From: an uncultured Muribaculaceae bacterium
GTDB lineage: Bacteria; Bacteroidota; Bacteroidia; Bacteroidales; Muribaculaceae
Direction of reading: 5' to 3'
Assembly (NCBI GenBank): GCA_910578075.1
Contig: CAJTPK010000006.1
Span: 69,836 to 133,835 of the forward strand
DNA: 64,000 nucleotides
Below, in pieces: positions 42,471 to 50,926 of the stretch; within the stretch, counting starts at the first letter, position 1; every line of letters begins with the position of its first letter. Below the pieces are notes generated by a model that did no database searches, was not told the origin of the DNA, and was given only the letters and a program-made list of their open reading frames with translations. The position numbers and the translations under genes were made by a program.

Positions 42471-43496
42471 TCAGTGTTTAGACACTTTGCATTGCCAAGC
42501 CCAGGCGTTCTTCATTGTCTCGTCAACCGGAACGGATGCAGTCCAGCCGAGCACTTCATTCGCCTTTTTCGGGTCAGCCCATATCTTTTCGATGTCACCG
42601 GCGCGACGGGGACCGATCTTGTGAGGTACCTTCACGCCTGTCGCACGCTCGAAAGATGCGATCAGCTCAAGCACTGACAGACCGCGGCCTGTGCCGAGGT
42701 TGAAGATCTCCACAGCATCTGTGTCCTCGCCGTCAAGCATGCGCTTCATTGCGATGACATGAGCCTTGGCAAGATCCACAACATCGATATAATCGCGGAT
42801 GCAGGAACCGTCCGGGGTGTTGTAGTCATCACCGAACACAGTCAGCTCTTTGCGGATTCCAGCAGCTGTCTGGGTCAGATAAGGCACGAGATTCTGCGGA
42901 ACACCGAGGGGGAGCTCGCCGATTTCAGCCGATGGATGCGCACCGATAGGATTGAAATATCGCAGAAGGATGCTCTTGATGGGAGCGCCGCTCCTGATAT
43001 AATCCTCGATAATCTCCTCGCATACCTGCTTGGTATTTCCATAAGGGGATGTGGCAGGTTTGATGGGGGCTGTTTCATCGATGGGGTTCACGTCCGGCTC
43101 GCCATATACAGTGCATGAAGAAGAGAATACTATCCCTTTCACTCCGTATTCGGGCATGAGGTCGAGAAGGTTCATCAAAGTGTTGAGGTTGTTGCGGTAA
43201 TAGAGCAACGGTTTCTGAACAGACTCTCCGACAGCCTTGGAAGCTGCGAAGTTTATGATTCCCTTTATGCCGGGATTAGCCTTGAAAAGCTCGTGAAGAG
43301 TGTTTATGTCGGTGCAGTCTCCCTCTACAAACACGGGGCGGATTCCGGTGATGGCCTCGATGCCGTCGATTACAGCGGCATTCGAGTTTGAGAGATTGTC
43401 GATGATGACAACCTCATATCCGGCATTCTGCAGTTCCACAACAGTATGGCTGCCGATGTATCCGGTTCCTCCGGTTACTAATATTTTGGTTTTCAT
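42471..43496 (-). CDS. galE: UDP-glucose 4-epimerase
   Basis: A 341-residue extended short-chain dehydrogenase. GGTGYIGSHT at residues 8-17 binds NAD, SSSCTVYG and SPYGNTK hold the catalytic Ser and Tyr-x3-Lys, and YFNPIGAH matches GalE. It interconverts UDP-glucose and UDP-galactose (or the GlcNAc forms). It lies 25 bp after the nucleotidyltransferase gene in the same direction, giving a sugar-nucleotide pair for surface glycan or exopolysaccharide synthesis. Confidence 0.95.
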   Translation of the reverse strand: MKTKILVTGGTGYIGSHTVVELQNAGYEVVIIDNLSNSNAAVIDGIEAITGIRPVFVEGDCTDINTLHELFKANPGIKGIINFAASKAVGESVQKPLLYYRNNLNTLMNLLDLMPEYGVKGIVFSSSCTVYGEPDVNPIDETAPIKPATSPYGNTKQVCEEIIEDYIRSGAPIKSILLRYFNPIGAHPSAEIGELPLGVPQNLVPYLTQTAAGIRKELTVFGDDYNTPDGSCIRDYIDVVDLAKAHVIAMKRMLDGEDTDAVEIFNLGTGRGLSVLELIASFERATGVKVPHKIGPRRAGDIEKIWADPKKANEVLGWTASVPVDETMKNAWAWQCKVSKH

Positions 43497-43521
43497 TAGT
43501 TTTATAGTTCTTGATTTAGGA

Positions 43522-44421
43522 TTAGAAAAGGGGAGTGGGATATACGCCGTCTTTTACGAGTTTCTCGAACTGAGCAACGGTTGCAGGACGGTCTGCCGCA
43601 TATGTCACGCCAAACCATTTTGAAGGTGTGCCGATAACCTTGAGGTCGATTTTGCCATCCTGGATAAGGTCGTTTACAACGCTGGGGATGTAGAACTCGG
43701 CTTTGAGCTCGTTCTTGTTCTCCTCAAGGAATTTGACAAATGCCTTTTCTGAATAATCGAAATAGTCGGGAGTGAAGCCCCACATGTTCATTGATACGTT
43801 GGCATCCTCGGGGAAAGGAACTTCCTCGCCTTCCACAACCTGGATAAGCTTGCCATCTTTGCGCTCTATGCCATGGCATTCTGTCACGCCTGTAAGGTTG
43901 CCGTTGGCGTCAACCTCGCAGAGACCGCGGCTTACACCGCCGTTTTCGCTGAGTGTGTTCTCGATGTTGAATCCGATCATGCAGTAGCAGTTCTTCTTAT
44001 CTGCCACGGAACGGAGGAAGTCACCGAGAAGCTGGAAGCTTTCCGCACCGTAATAGTCATCGGCGTTGATAACACCAAAGGGCTCTTTGATGGCATCCTT
44101 GCCCATGAGCACAGCGTGGTTTGTACCCCAAGGTTTTGAACGCTCCGGATTGGGAGTAAAGCCTTCGGGAAGCTTGTCGATTGACTGGAACACAACCTCA
44201 ACGGGCACATGTCCCTCATATTTGGAGATGATCTTGTCACGGAATTCCTGTTCGAAATCCTTGCGGATTACAAACACGATTTTGCCGAAGCCGGCGCGAA
44301 GAGCGTCGTAAACGGAATAGTCCATGATTGTTTCGCCTGAAGGGCCGAGGCCGTCAAGTTGTTTGAGACCGCCATAACGGCTGCCCATACCTGCTGCGAG
44401 AATGAAAAGAGTAGGTTTCAT
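43522..44421 (-). CDS. Nucleotidyltransferase family protein (sugar-1-phosphate uridylyl/NTP transferase type)
   Basis: A 299-residue nucleotidyltransferase. ILAAGMGSRYGGLKQLDGL is the nucleotide loop with its Arg and Lys, and VINADDYYG supplies the metal-binding Asp pair. It resembles UTP-glucose-1-phosphate uridylyltransferases but is longer at the C-terminus. The galE partner suggests UDP-sugar formation, though ADP or dTDP specificity cannot be ruled out. A 9-bp tandem repeat (44472-44510) lies between it and the upstream holB gene. Confidence 0.85.
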   Translation of the reverse strand: MKPTLFILAAGMGSRYGGLKQLDGLGPSGETIMDYSVYDALRAGFGKIVFVIRKDFEQEFRDKIISKYEGHVPVEVVFQSIDKLPEGFTPNPERSKPWGTNHAVLMGKDAIKEPFGVINADDYYGAESFQLLGDFLRSVADKKNCYCMIGFNIENTLSENGGVSRGLCEVDANGNLTGVTECHGIERKDGKLIQVVEGEEVPFPEDANVSMNMWGFTPDYFDYSEKAFVKFLEENKNELKAEFYIPSVVNDLIQDGKIDLKVIGTPSKWFGVTYAADRPATVAQFEKLVKDGVYPTPLF

Positions 44422-44471
44422 GTTATTAATGTTAATTATAATTGTGGTTCAAAATTGAATTTTTTTGTAGG

Positions 44472-44510
44472 GTCTTTAAGGTCTTTAAGGACTTTAAGGA
44501 CCTTAAGGTC
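44472..44510. repeat. 9-bp tandem repeat (GTCTTTAAG x4, last two copies diverged)
   Basis: GTCTTTAAG, GTCTTTAAG, GACTTTAAG, GACCTTAAG and then GTC. The array abuts the holB stop (44509-44511). Its second half is also nearly complementary to its first, so it can fold as a hairpin. Confidence 0.8.
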
Positions 44511-45642
44511 AAGTCGGTTTTTTGTGGAGGAGGGGTATGATGTAGAGGAAGAGGGAGAAGAGTATGAGTTTCGAATTGCCGTTTCGCTCGATGTGGGAAG
44601 AGGCTTCTTCGATTCTTTTTACGATCTCCTCGACGTTGCCGTGGTGGATGAATGGAGAGAATCTGCGCGAGAACGCTTCTTCACCTTCGGTCATTGATGA
44701 CAGCATCGGCATCTTGAGATTGTAAATGAAATTTTCACGAGCCATTGAGCTCATATATGTCAGGAAGCGCCGTAGTTTCTCGCGTCCGAGGGTGGAGGCG
44801 TTGTCTCCGATTTCCTTCAGCTTGGCAGGACGTTTGGCATATGCCGCCCTCATGATCTCCTGAAAGAGGTTTTGGAATTCCTCACGTTCTCCGGAATGGG
44901 AAGCAAGCTCGTCAGCTTTGGCGATCCTTCCCTCTGCCAGACGGGCTGTGGTGCGGGCAGTCTGCTCGTCAAGATGATATTTCCTGATGATATATTCCTC
45001 GATTGTGGCGGAATCTGCCGGATGCATGTTGAATCGTCGTGTGCGTGAGGAGATGGTGGGAAGCACTTCCGATTCATTGTTGGAGACAAGCACAAACACA
45101 GTTCCTTCTGTCGGCTCTTCTATTACTTTCAGCAACTTGTTGGCAGCCGCGGGTTGTAGTTTCTCTGGAAGCCAGATCACAAAAAACTTATATCTGGACG
45201 TGAAAGATGAATAGGCGTCAGCCCTTACGATGTTGTCGGCATCGTTCACGTATATGATCGGTTGGGAATTTCCTGCGTCAATCATCTCCGGCCATCGCTC
45301 CGGTGGCATCCACGGATATTCTTTCAGCATCCTCTGCCATGCCTCTATGCGGTCTTCGGAAAGCTCGATCTTCTGGGCTTTGTTTTTTACGATCGGATAT
45401 ATGAAATGCAGATCCGGGTGATTGAAGGAGAGATGCTGGCGACATGAAGGACATTCTCCGCACGGCTCGCCGTCTCGTGGCGAACTGCAATGTGCATATT
45501 GGATAAAGGCACGTGCCGTGCACATTTTCCCAATTCCGGAAGGACCGCAGAGCATGATTGCATGAGGCATGTTTCGGCTGTCGACGAGATTGCGCAGACT
45601 CTGTTTGATATTTTGATGTCCCGGAATTTCAGAAAATTTCAT
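44509..45642 (-). CDS. holB: DNA polymerase III delta-prime subunit
   Basis: A 377-residue AAA+ clamp-loader subunit. The P-loop GPSGIGK is at residues 33-39, CGECPSC is the zinc-binding Cys cluster, VIEEPTEGTVFVLVSNNE is the sensor 1 region, and SRTRRF is the conserved SRC-like arginine motif in a variant form (TISSRTRRF). It loads the beta clamp with the delta and tau subunits. It is divergent from the AddB-like gene, with 122 bp between starts. Repeat 44472-44510 touches its stop. Confidence 0.93.
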   Translation of the reverse strand: MKFSEIPGHQNIKQSLRNLVDSRNMPHAIMLCGPSGIGKMCTARAFIQYAHCSSPRDGEPCGECPSCRQHLSFNHPDLHFIYPIVKNKAQKIELSEDRIEAWQRMLKEYPWMPPERWPEMIDAGNSQPIIYVNDADNIVRADAYSSFTSRYKFFVIWLPEKLQPAAANKLLKVIEEPTEGTVFVLVSNNESEVLPTISSRTRRFNMHPADSATIEEYIIRKYHLDEQTARTTARLAEGRIAKADELASHSGEREEFQNLFQEIMRAAYAKRPAKLKEIGDNASTLGREKLRRFLTYMSSMARENFIYNLKMPMLSSMTEGEEAFSRRFSPFIHHGNVEEIVKRIEEASSHIERNGNSKLILFSLFLYIIPLLHKKPT

Positions 45643-45752
45643 GTCGTAAGTGATAGGTTCAGATTGAACTTATTGATGATGTCTAAACAACTTCATTTGG
45701 AAGCCAAAGTGACTTCCGGGTCTATTGATTCACAAAGTTAATAAAAAATCAT

Positions 45753-45760
45753 TACATTTG
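45753..45760 (+). promoter_or_regulatory. -7 box directly upstream of the AddB-like gene
   Basis: TACATTTG at 45753-45760 fits TAnnTTTG but ends only 4 bp before the ATG at 45765, implying a leaderless or nearly leaderless mRNA. No good -33 is visible. Confidence 0.45.
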
Positions 45761-45764
45761 CGCT

Positions 45765-48700
45765 ATGAAATGTGAATCAATCTTTAAGGAGGCGGCAGAA
45801 GCCGGAGATAAGGTATCTTTTCTTGACTCTGTGGCAAGCGCATATGTGGAGAATTTCGATGATTTGTCGGAGTTCTGTTTCGTATTTCCTAACAAACGGT
45901 CAGGCACATTCTTTCTCAGGAGCCTTGCCGGAAAACTCGGAAGCCGGGTGACAATGGCTCCGGAGATAACATCCGTGTCGGATTTTGTCGAGATGCTTTC
46001 GGGCAGGGAGGTGGCATCAAGAATAGAGATGCTTTTCCGTCTGTTCAATATATATAAGAAAAACCGTTCGCTCGTTCCGGGAAAAGATTCGGGTAATGAG
46101 CTTTTGGAGTTTGACGCCTTCCGGAGCTGGGGAGAGATTCTTCTGTCGGATTTCAGCGAGGTTGATCAATATGATGTTGATCCGGATGCTATTTTCACCA
46201 ACGTCAGTGATTATCGCGAGATTGCGTCCAACTTCCTTACAGAGGAGCAGATGGCGATATTGGAGAAGTATTTCGGATATACACCCAACTATAAGGATGT
46301 GGAGCGCTTCTGGAAGAATCTTGTGCCGCCTGATAATCCCTCGGCTATCAAGGAGCGGTTCATGTATCTCTGGCAGGCGATGGGACCGCTGTATCATGCG
46401 CTCGATGAATCCCTTTCAGCCGATGGCCTCGCCACTCCGGGGGGTGCATACCGCATGGCTCTCGAGCGCGTGCAGGCAGAAGGACGCGGCATAGTGCCAT
46501 ATAAGAAGATAATATTTGTCGGGTTCAATGCGCTCTCCACAACCGAGGCTCTTATCTTCGAGGCTTTGGAACGTGCCGGTGGCTTTTATGAGGATGAGAA
46601 GGATGCGTTTGTGGATTTCTATTGGGATGCCACCGGTCCGGTGCTGGAATCTGAAGTCAGCGATGCCGCCACTTTCCTGCGTCTTAACCGCCGCAATTTC
46701 CCCTCGCCGGAATGGGCAAATCCTTGGCTGGAGCGTAACCGCTCCGGTAAGATGCCTGCCGATCTGAGGGTTGTTGCGGCTCCTTCCAACTCTGCACAGA
46801 CCAAGATTGCTGCGAAACGGGTGGAGGAGATTATCAAAGAAGTGGGTGCTGAGGATATCCGCGATGCGAGAGTGGCGGTGGTGCTTCCTGATGAGAACCT
46901 GTTGCTCCCGTTGCTTTATGCACTTCCGGAATCTCTCACGGAGGTTAACCTCACGATGGGTTATTCTTTAAAACTCACTTCCGTGGCTTCCTTCCTCCAT
47001 CATTTGCGGCAGCTTCACGCCCGTAGCCGTATTCACGATGGGGGGATACTGTATTTTCATGAGGATATGCGGCTTGTGCTGTCGCATCCGTTCGCGCATT
47101 CGTTGCTTGGCAGCCGCAATGTGTCGAAACTCAATAGCGACATGTCCGCGCGTCATCGCCTGTATGTGTCGTTGCATGATCTTATCTCAGCCGCTCCCGA
47201 GGCGGAGCAGCAACTGATGGTACTGGATATCTCACCTTATCAGCAGGGCACTTCCGGTGGAGTCCGTTATATCGACGATGTGCTGACAGCTATCGATGTG
47301 TCGCTTGCCGAAGGTGTGTCGGGTGTGGTGAAATCAAGGATTGACCGCTCGCATATCGCTGTCTATCGCGATGCCTTGCGTCGTCTTGAATGGGCGGCGC
47401 AGGAGCATGGCGTGGAGATGGGTCTTCAGGGCGTTTTCTATATGGTTGACAAACTCCTTGCCGGAGAACATGTCACATTCGAAGGTGAGCCGTTGGAGGG
47501 TTTGCAGGTGATGGGTTTGCTTGAGACCCGTGCCCTCGATTTCGAGCATCTTGTGATTCTGTCGCTCAACGACCGCGTCATGCCGCGCAAAGCGCGACGC
47601 GCCACTTTTATCCCCGATTCTCTGCGCCGCGGTTACGGATTGCCGTATGCGAATTATCAGGAGCGGCTATTCGCATATTATTTCTACCGTATGATCTCAA
47701 GGGCAAAATCAGTGACGCTCGTGTATGATGCCCGCAGCGGCGAGGGTATGCGGTCAGGAGGGGAGTCCCGATATCTTATGCAGCTCCGCTATCTATATGC
47801 CCGGGATGCTATCAGATATGAAAACTACAGATTCCTGCTCACCGATCCTGTGTCGGAACTTAAACCGGTGGAGAAAACATCCAAGGTGATGGCGGAGATC
47901 GAAGAGTTCTCTCGCCCCGGATCCGGACGAAACTTCTCGGCATCGGCACTCCGGAAATATGGCGATTGTCAGGTGAAGTTTTATTATGAGGTGATAGCTA
48001 ATCTGAAGACAGATCCGGAGAGCGGAGAGTTTATCGATGCCATAACCCAAGGTAACATAGTTCATGATACGATGTTATGGCTCTATTTTCCGGAGAAATC
48101 GCGTACCGTCTATCTCAATGACCGGATAAGGATGACAGCCGAAGACATACAGGCGATCATCGATGACCGGGAGAAAATTCGAGGCACTTTACGCAGGGCT
48201 ATCAACAAGAATCATTTCAATTTGAAGGGTGCGGACCTTGACCGTCCTGTAGAGGGAGCTGCGGCTCTTGTAGCCCGTCAGCTGGAGCGGCAGGTACACG
48301 AAATCCTCGCATACGACAAGACGCTGGCACCTTTTGAACTTGTAGGAGGAGAGATGTCCGGACTGTATGAATGGGAGTTCGCGCCGGGTAGGAAGGTGAA
48401 CATGAAATATGCCATTGACCGTCTTGATGTCATGGCGCCGGGCACCGCCCGCGAAAGATGGCGTATCGTCGACTATAAGACAGGCGGTTCGCTGGTTGCT
48501 GCAGAAGAGTTTGAGGATATTTTCAACGGCAGTTACAAAGCCAAGAATATGTTCCAGCTTATGTTATATGCCAACCTGCTGAATCTTGATAAGGATAAGG
48601 ACGAGGATGTCAAGATGTCGATATATGAGGTAGGACGCATAGCTTCCGACGGAGAGACGACACCCTCGATAGGTAAGGAACCGGTGGAGGGGCATAAGAG

Positions 48701-48836
48701 CATAAATGTGGAATTCATGTCGCGTCTTAACGGAATCATTTCGGAGATTTTCGATCCGATGACACCTTTCGTCCCCACAGAGGATGAAGACCATTGCCGG
48801 TTCTGCCATCTTCACGACCTATGCGGCAGACGATAA
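45765..48836 (+). CDS. AddB-like PD-(D/E)XK nuclease
   Basis: A 1023-residue protein of the AddB/helicase-exonuclease subunit type. The N-terminal part resembles an inactive helicase (FCFVFPNKRSGTFFLRSL; no clear Walker A). The C-terminal nuclease has WRIVDYKTGGS with the catalytic D-x-K. Cysteines C735, C1011, C1014 and C1020 (C, then CRFCHLHDLC) fit the iron-sulfur staple that holds AddB nuclease domains together. It should process double-strand breaks for recombination repair with an AddA helicase. That partner is not adjacent here. Start: ATG 45765, which sits unusually close to a -7 box. Confidence 0.87.
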   Translation: MKCESIFKEAAEAGDKVSFLDSVASAYVENFDDLSEFCFVFPNKRSGTFFLRSLAGKLGSRVTMAPEITSVSDFVEMLSGREVASRIEMLFRLFNIYKKNRSLVPGKDSGNELLEFDAFRSWGEILLSDFSEVDQYDVDPDAIFTNVSDYREIASNFLTEEQMAILEKYFGYTPNYKDVERFWKNLVPPDNPSAIKERFMYLWQAMGPLYHALDESLSADGLATPGGAYRMALERVQAEGRGIVPYKKIIFVGFNALSTTEALIFEALERAGGFYEDEKDAFVDFYWDATGPVLESEVSDAATFLRLNRRNFPSPEWANPWLERNRSGKMPADLRVVAAPSNSAQTKIAAKRVEEIIKEVGAEDIRDARVAVVLPDENLLLPLLYALPESLTEVNLTMGYSLKLTSVASFLHHLRQLHARSRIHDGGILYFHEDMRLVLSHPFAHSLLGSRNVSKLNSDMSARHRLYVSLHDLISAAPEAEQQLMVLDISPYQQGTSGGVRYIDDVLTAIDVSLAEGVSGVVKSRIDRSHIAVYRDALRRLEWAAQEHGVEMGLQGVFYMVDKLLAGEHVTFEGEPLEGLQVMGLLETRALDFEHLVILSLNDRVMPRKARRATFIPDSLRRGYGLPYANYQERLFAYYFYRMISRAKSVTLVYDARSGEGMRSGGESRYLMQLRYLYARDAIRYENYRFLLTDPVSELKPVEKTSKVMAEIEEFSRPGSGRNFSASALRKYGDCQVKFYYEVIANLKTDPESGEFIDAITQGNIVHDTMLWLYFPEKSRTVYLNDRIRMTAEDIQAIIDDREKIRGTLRRAINKNHFNLKGADLDRPVEGAAALVARQLERQVHEILAYDKTLAPFELVGGEMSGLYEWEFAPGRKVNMKYAIDRLDVMAPGTARERWRIVDYKTGGSLVAAEEFEDIFNGSYKAKNMFQLMLYANLLNLDKDKDEDVKMSIYEVGRIASDGETTPSIGKEPVEGHKSINVEFMSRLNGIISEIFDPMTPFVPTEDEDHCRFCHLHDLCGRR

Positions 48837-48837
48837 T

Positions 48838-48869
48838 TTTGGATAATTCGCGGAAAAGTGTTAACTTTG
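48838..48869 (+). promoter_or_regulatory. Promoter of rplY
   Basis: TTTG at 48838-48841, a 20-nt spacer and TAACTTTG at 48862-48869, overlapping the tail of the upstream gene. The leader to rplY is about 108 nt and contains a GACGC/GCGTC hairpin. Confidence 0.75.
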
Positions 48870-48983
48870 CGGCGCTTTTGAGCAAAAACGTGTGATGGGA
48901 AATTTGCAGACGCCTTGAGCGTCGCTCCCGAAGGCGATATGCCGGAGCAGACTTATTTTGAGTAACACAAACTAAAAAAGAAA

Positions 48984-49637
48984 ATGAAGACATTTGATCT
49001 GAATGCCGAGCCCCGCATCGAATTGGGCAAGAAATCGGTGAAGGCTCTCCGCAAGGAGGGTAAGATTCCCGCAGTCATCAATGGTGGCGCAATCGTTGAG
49101 CTCCCCTTCAACGGCACACTCAAACCGGGTGAGAAACTCGTTGAAATCGACGCTAAGCGTGGTATCATCACTACTGACATCGTTGTGAAGAACGAGGATG
49201 TCCGCAAGCTTATCTATACTCCCGACATCTTCGAGGTTAACCTCAATGTTAACGGTGAGACTAAGAAAGCTGTGATGAAAGAGCTCCAGTTCCAGCCCGT
49301 TAAGGACACTGTGCTCCACATCGATTTCCTTGAGGTTTATCCTGACAAGCCCATCGTTATGGAGGTTCCTGTCAAGATAGAGGGCCACGCAGAGGGTGTT
49401 AAAGCCGGTGGTAAGCTTGTTATGTCAATGCGTAAGCTTAAAGTTAAAGCTGCTTACACAGAGATTCCCGAGCGTCTTGTCATCAACGTTGACCACCTCG
49501 GTCTCGGCAAATCACTCGCAGTAGGTGACCTCCACTATGAAGGTCTTGAGCTTATGAACGCCAAGAACGCTGTTGTCTGCGCTGTTCAGCTCACACGTGC
49601 CGCACGTGGTGCCGCTGCCAAAGCAGCTGAGGCTTAA
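48984..49637 (+). CDS. rplY: 50S ribosomal protein L25/Ctc
   Basis: A 217-residue L25 of the long Ctc/TL5 type. The N-terminal domain binds 5S rRNA and starts FDLNAEPRIELGKKSVKALRKEGKIPAV. The C-terminal TL5 beta domain spans residues 95-205. Codon use is very biased, as expected for a ribosomal protein. It is monocistronic with its own promoter and terminator. It is followed by a repeat hairpin and then pth, a neighbour also seen beside L25 in many bacteria. Confidence 0.97.
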   Translation: MKTFDLNAEPRIELGKKSVKALRKEGKIPAVINGGAIVELPFNGTLKPGEKLVEIDAKRGIITTDIVVKNEDVRKLIYTPDIFEVNLNVNGETKKAVMKELQFQPVKDTVLHIDFLEVYPDKPIVMEVPVKIEGHAEGVKAGGKLVMSMRKLKVKAAYTEIPERLVINVDHLGLGKSLAVGDLHYEGLELMNAKNAVVCAVQLTRAARGAAAKAAEA

Positions 49638-49658
49638 TCCTCCGCACGCTTCAAACAC

Positions 49659-49700
49659 AAGGAGACACCTCCCCGAATCGGGCAAGGTGTCTCCTTTATT
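49659..49700. terminator. Terminator of rplY
   Basis: AAGGAGACACCT (49659-49670) pairs perfectly with AGGTGTCTCCTT (49685-49696), followed by TATTTAAA. An inner CCCGA/TCGGG hairpin sits in the loop. Confidence 0.85.
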
Positions 49701-49702
49701 TA

Positions 49703-49743
49703 AAGTCCGTCCCCTAAAGCTAAATTTTTTATGAGACGGACTC
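49703..49743. repeat. AGTCCGTC hairpin repeat, copy 2
   Basis: AAGTCCGTC and GACGGACT close a stem whose loop (CCCTAAAGCTAAATTTTTT) nearly matches the copy at 28996-29037. It sits directly after the rplY terminator. Confidence 0.8.
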
Positions 49744-49777
49744 TAAATATTTAACAGCCATGGTTGGTTAAATAGAT

Positions 49778-50410
49778 ATGGGATTGTTTGAATTCCTCGG
49801 GTTTGGCCGGAAGAAGGCAAGACCCTGTGATGAGCATAATGATATGAAGAGATTTCTTATAGTATGTCTGGGCAATATCGGCCCGGAATATGTCAATACG
49901 CGCCATAACGCCGGTTTTATGGTGGGTGATTATATGGCGGAGGAGGCAGGCGTTTCTTTCTCATCGTGCCGCTATGGTGATATGGCCAAATTGAGGGTCA
50001 AGAATTGCGAGCTGATGCTCCTCAAACCCTCCACATTCATGAATCTAAGCGGTGTGGCTGTGCGTTTCTGGATGAACAAGGAGAAACTTCCGTTAGAGAA
50101 TCTTCTTGTCGTTGTGGATGATATCGCGCTTCCGTTCGGAGCTATCCGCATGAGAAAGCAGGGATCGGATGCCGGACATAATGGATTGAAGAATATCGCT
50201 TCTGAACTTGGTACGCAAAATTATGCCCGTTTGCGTTTCGGCGTGGGAAATGATTTTCCTAAAGGGGGACAGATAGATTATGTGCTTGGAAGGTTTCCTG
50301 CGGAGGATATGGCAAAGATGCCGGAGATTCTGAAGAAAGCCTCTGAGGCAGTCAAGGCATTCTGCCTTTCCGGTCCGGATTTCGCGATGACACACTTTAA
50401 TAAGGGTTAG
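49778..50410 (+). CDS. pth: Peptidyl-tRNA hydrolase
   Basis: Pth frees stalled peptides from tRNA. VNTRHNAGFMVGDYMAE carries the catalytic His, FMNLSGVAVRFWMNK binds the tRNA CCA end, and VVVDDIALPFG and AGHNGLKNIASELG are conserved. The family core starts at Met23 (ATG 49844, MKRFLIVCLGN). The upstream 22 residues (MGLFEFLGFGRKK) may be a real extension or a start-site error. The stop codon lies inside a heptamer repeat. It is followed by the S4-domain gene 42 bp away. Confidence 0.92.
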   Translation: MGLFEFLGFGRKKARPCDEHNDMKRFLIVCLGNIGPEYVNTRHNAGFMVGDYMAEEAGVSFSSCRYGDMAKLRVKNCELMLLKPSTFMNLSGVAVRFWMNKEKLPLENLLVVVDDIALPFGAIRMRKQGSDAGHNGLKNIASELGTQNYARLRFGVGNDFPKGGQIDYVLGRFPAEDMAKMPEILKKASEAVKAFCLSGPDFAMTHFNKG

Positions 50411-50447
50411 GAGTTAGGAGTTAGGAATTAGGAGTTAGGAGTTAGGA
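50406..50447. repeat. GTTAGGA heptamer array (6 copies)
   Basis: GTTAGGA is repeated at 50406, 50413, 50420, 50434 and 50441, with an ATTAGGA variant at 50427. The first copy contains the pth stop codon, and the last ends 5 bp before the next ATG. The same heptamer in the other orientation fills the right edge of the window. Confidence 0.9.
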
Positions 50448-50452
50448 ATATT

Positions 50453-50875
50453 ATGGAGGAAGCAAGAGTTGATAAATGGCTGTGGGCGATGCGCGTTTTC
50501 AAGACACGCACCATAGCAACCGATGCCTGTAAGAAAGGAAGGGTAACGATAGGTGGAACTGTCGTGAAGCCCTCGAGAGCCATAAAGGTAGGAGACGTAA
50601 TAGATGTCAAGAAGCCGCCGATAACTTATTCATTCCGTGTGAAGGCGCTGACAGCGAATCGTCTTGGAGCTAAGCTTGTGCCGGAATATCTGGAGAATGT
50701 TACATCTCCTGAGCAATATGAATTGTTAGAGATGACACGGATCTCGGGATTTGTCGACCGCCGCAAAGGGCTTGGCCGTCCTACAAAAAGAGACAGCCGC
50801 GAGCTATCCCGTTTTAAGGAAGAAAGCTACACGGCTGACAATTTTTATCTTGATTGGGAAGATGAGGATGACTGA
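50453..50875 (+). CDS. S4-domain RNA-binding protein, Hsp15/RqcP family
   Basis: A 140-residue protein with an S4 domain at about residues 4-65 (RVDKWLWAMRVFKTRTIATDACKKG) and a basic C-terminus. Hsp15/RqcP members bind 50S subunits with nascent chains still attached, in ribosome rescue. It follows pth, which frees peptidyl-tRNA, so a shared rescue theme is plausible. The heptamer array just upstream supplies GGAG-like purine stretches that may serve as its ribosome site. Its final codons form half of a terminator hairpin. Confidence 0.9.
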   Translation: MEEARVDKWLWAMRVFKTRTIATDACKKGRVTIGGTVVKPSRAIKVGDVIDVKKPPITYSFRVKALTANRLGAKLVPEYLENVTSPEQYELLEMTRISGFVDRRKGLGRPTKRDSRELSRFKEESYTADNFYLDWEDEDD

Positions 50876-50892
50876 TGTCATCCTCATTTTTT
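50862..50892. terminator. Terminator overlapping the end of the S4-domain gene
   Basis: ATGAGGATGAC (50862-50872) pairs perfectly with GTCATCCTCAT (50877-50887) and TTTTTG follows. The left arm encodes the last residues and the TGA stop is in the 4-nt loop. Confidence 0.85.
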
Positions 50893-50926
50893 GTGTTTCC
50901 AAGCATTCAAAGCTTGGCTATCCTGC

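Noticed and set aside
50406..50447. Possible CRISPR array
   Set aside because: The units are 7 bp with no spacers, and no cas genes are nearby. It is a simple tandem repeat, as is the array at 63951.
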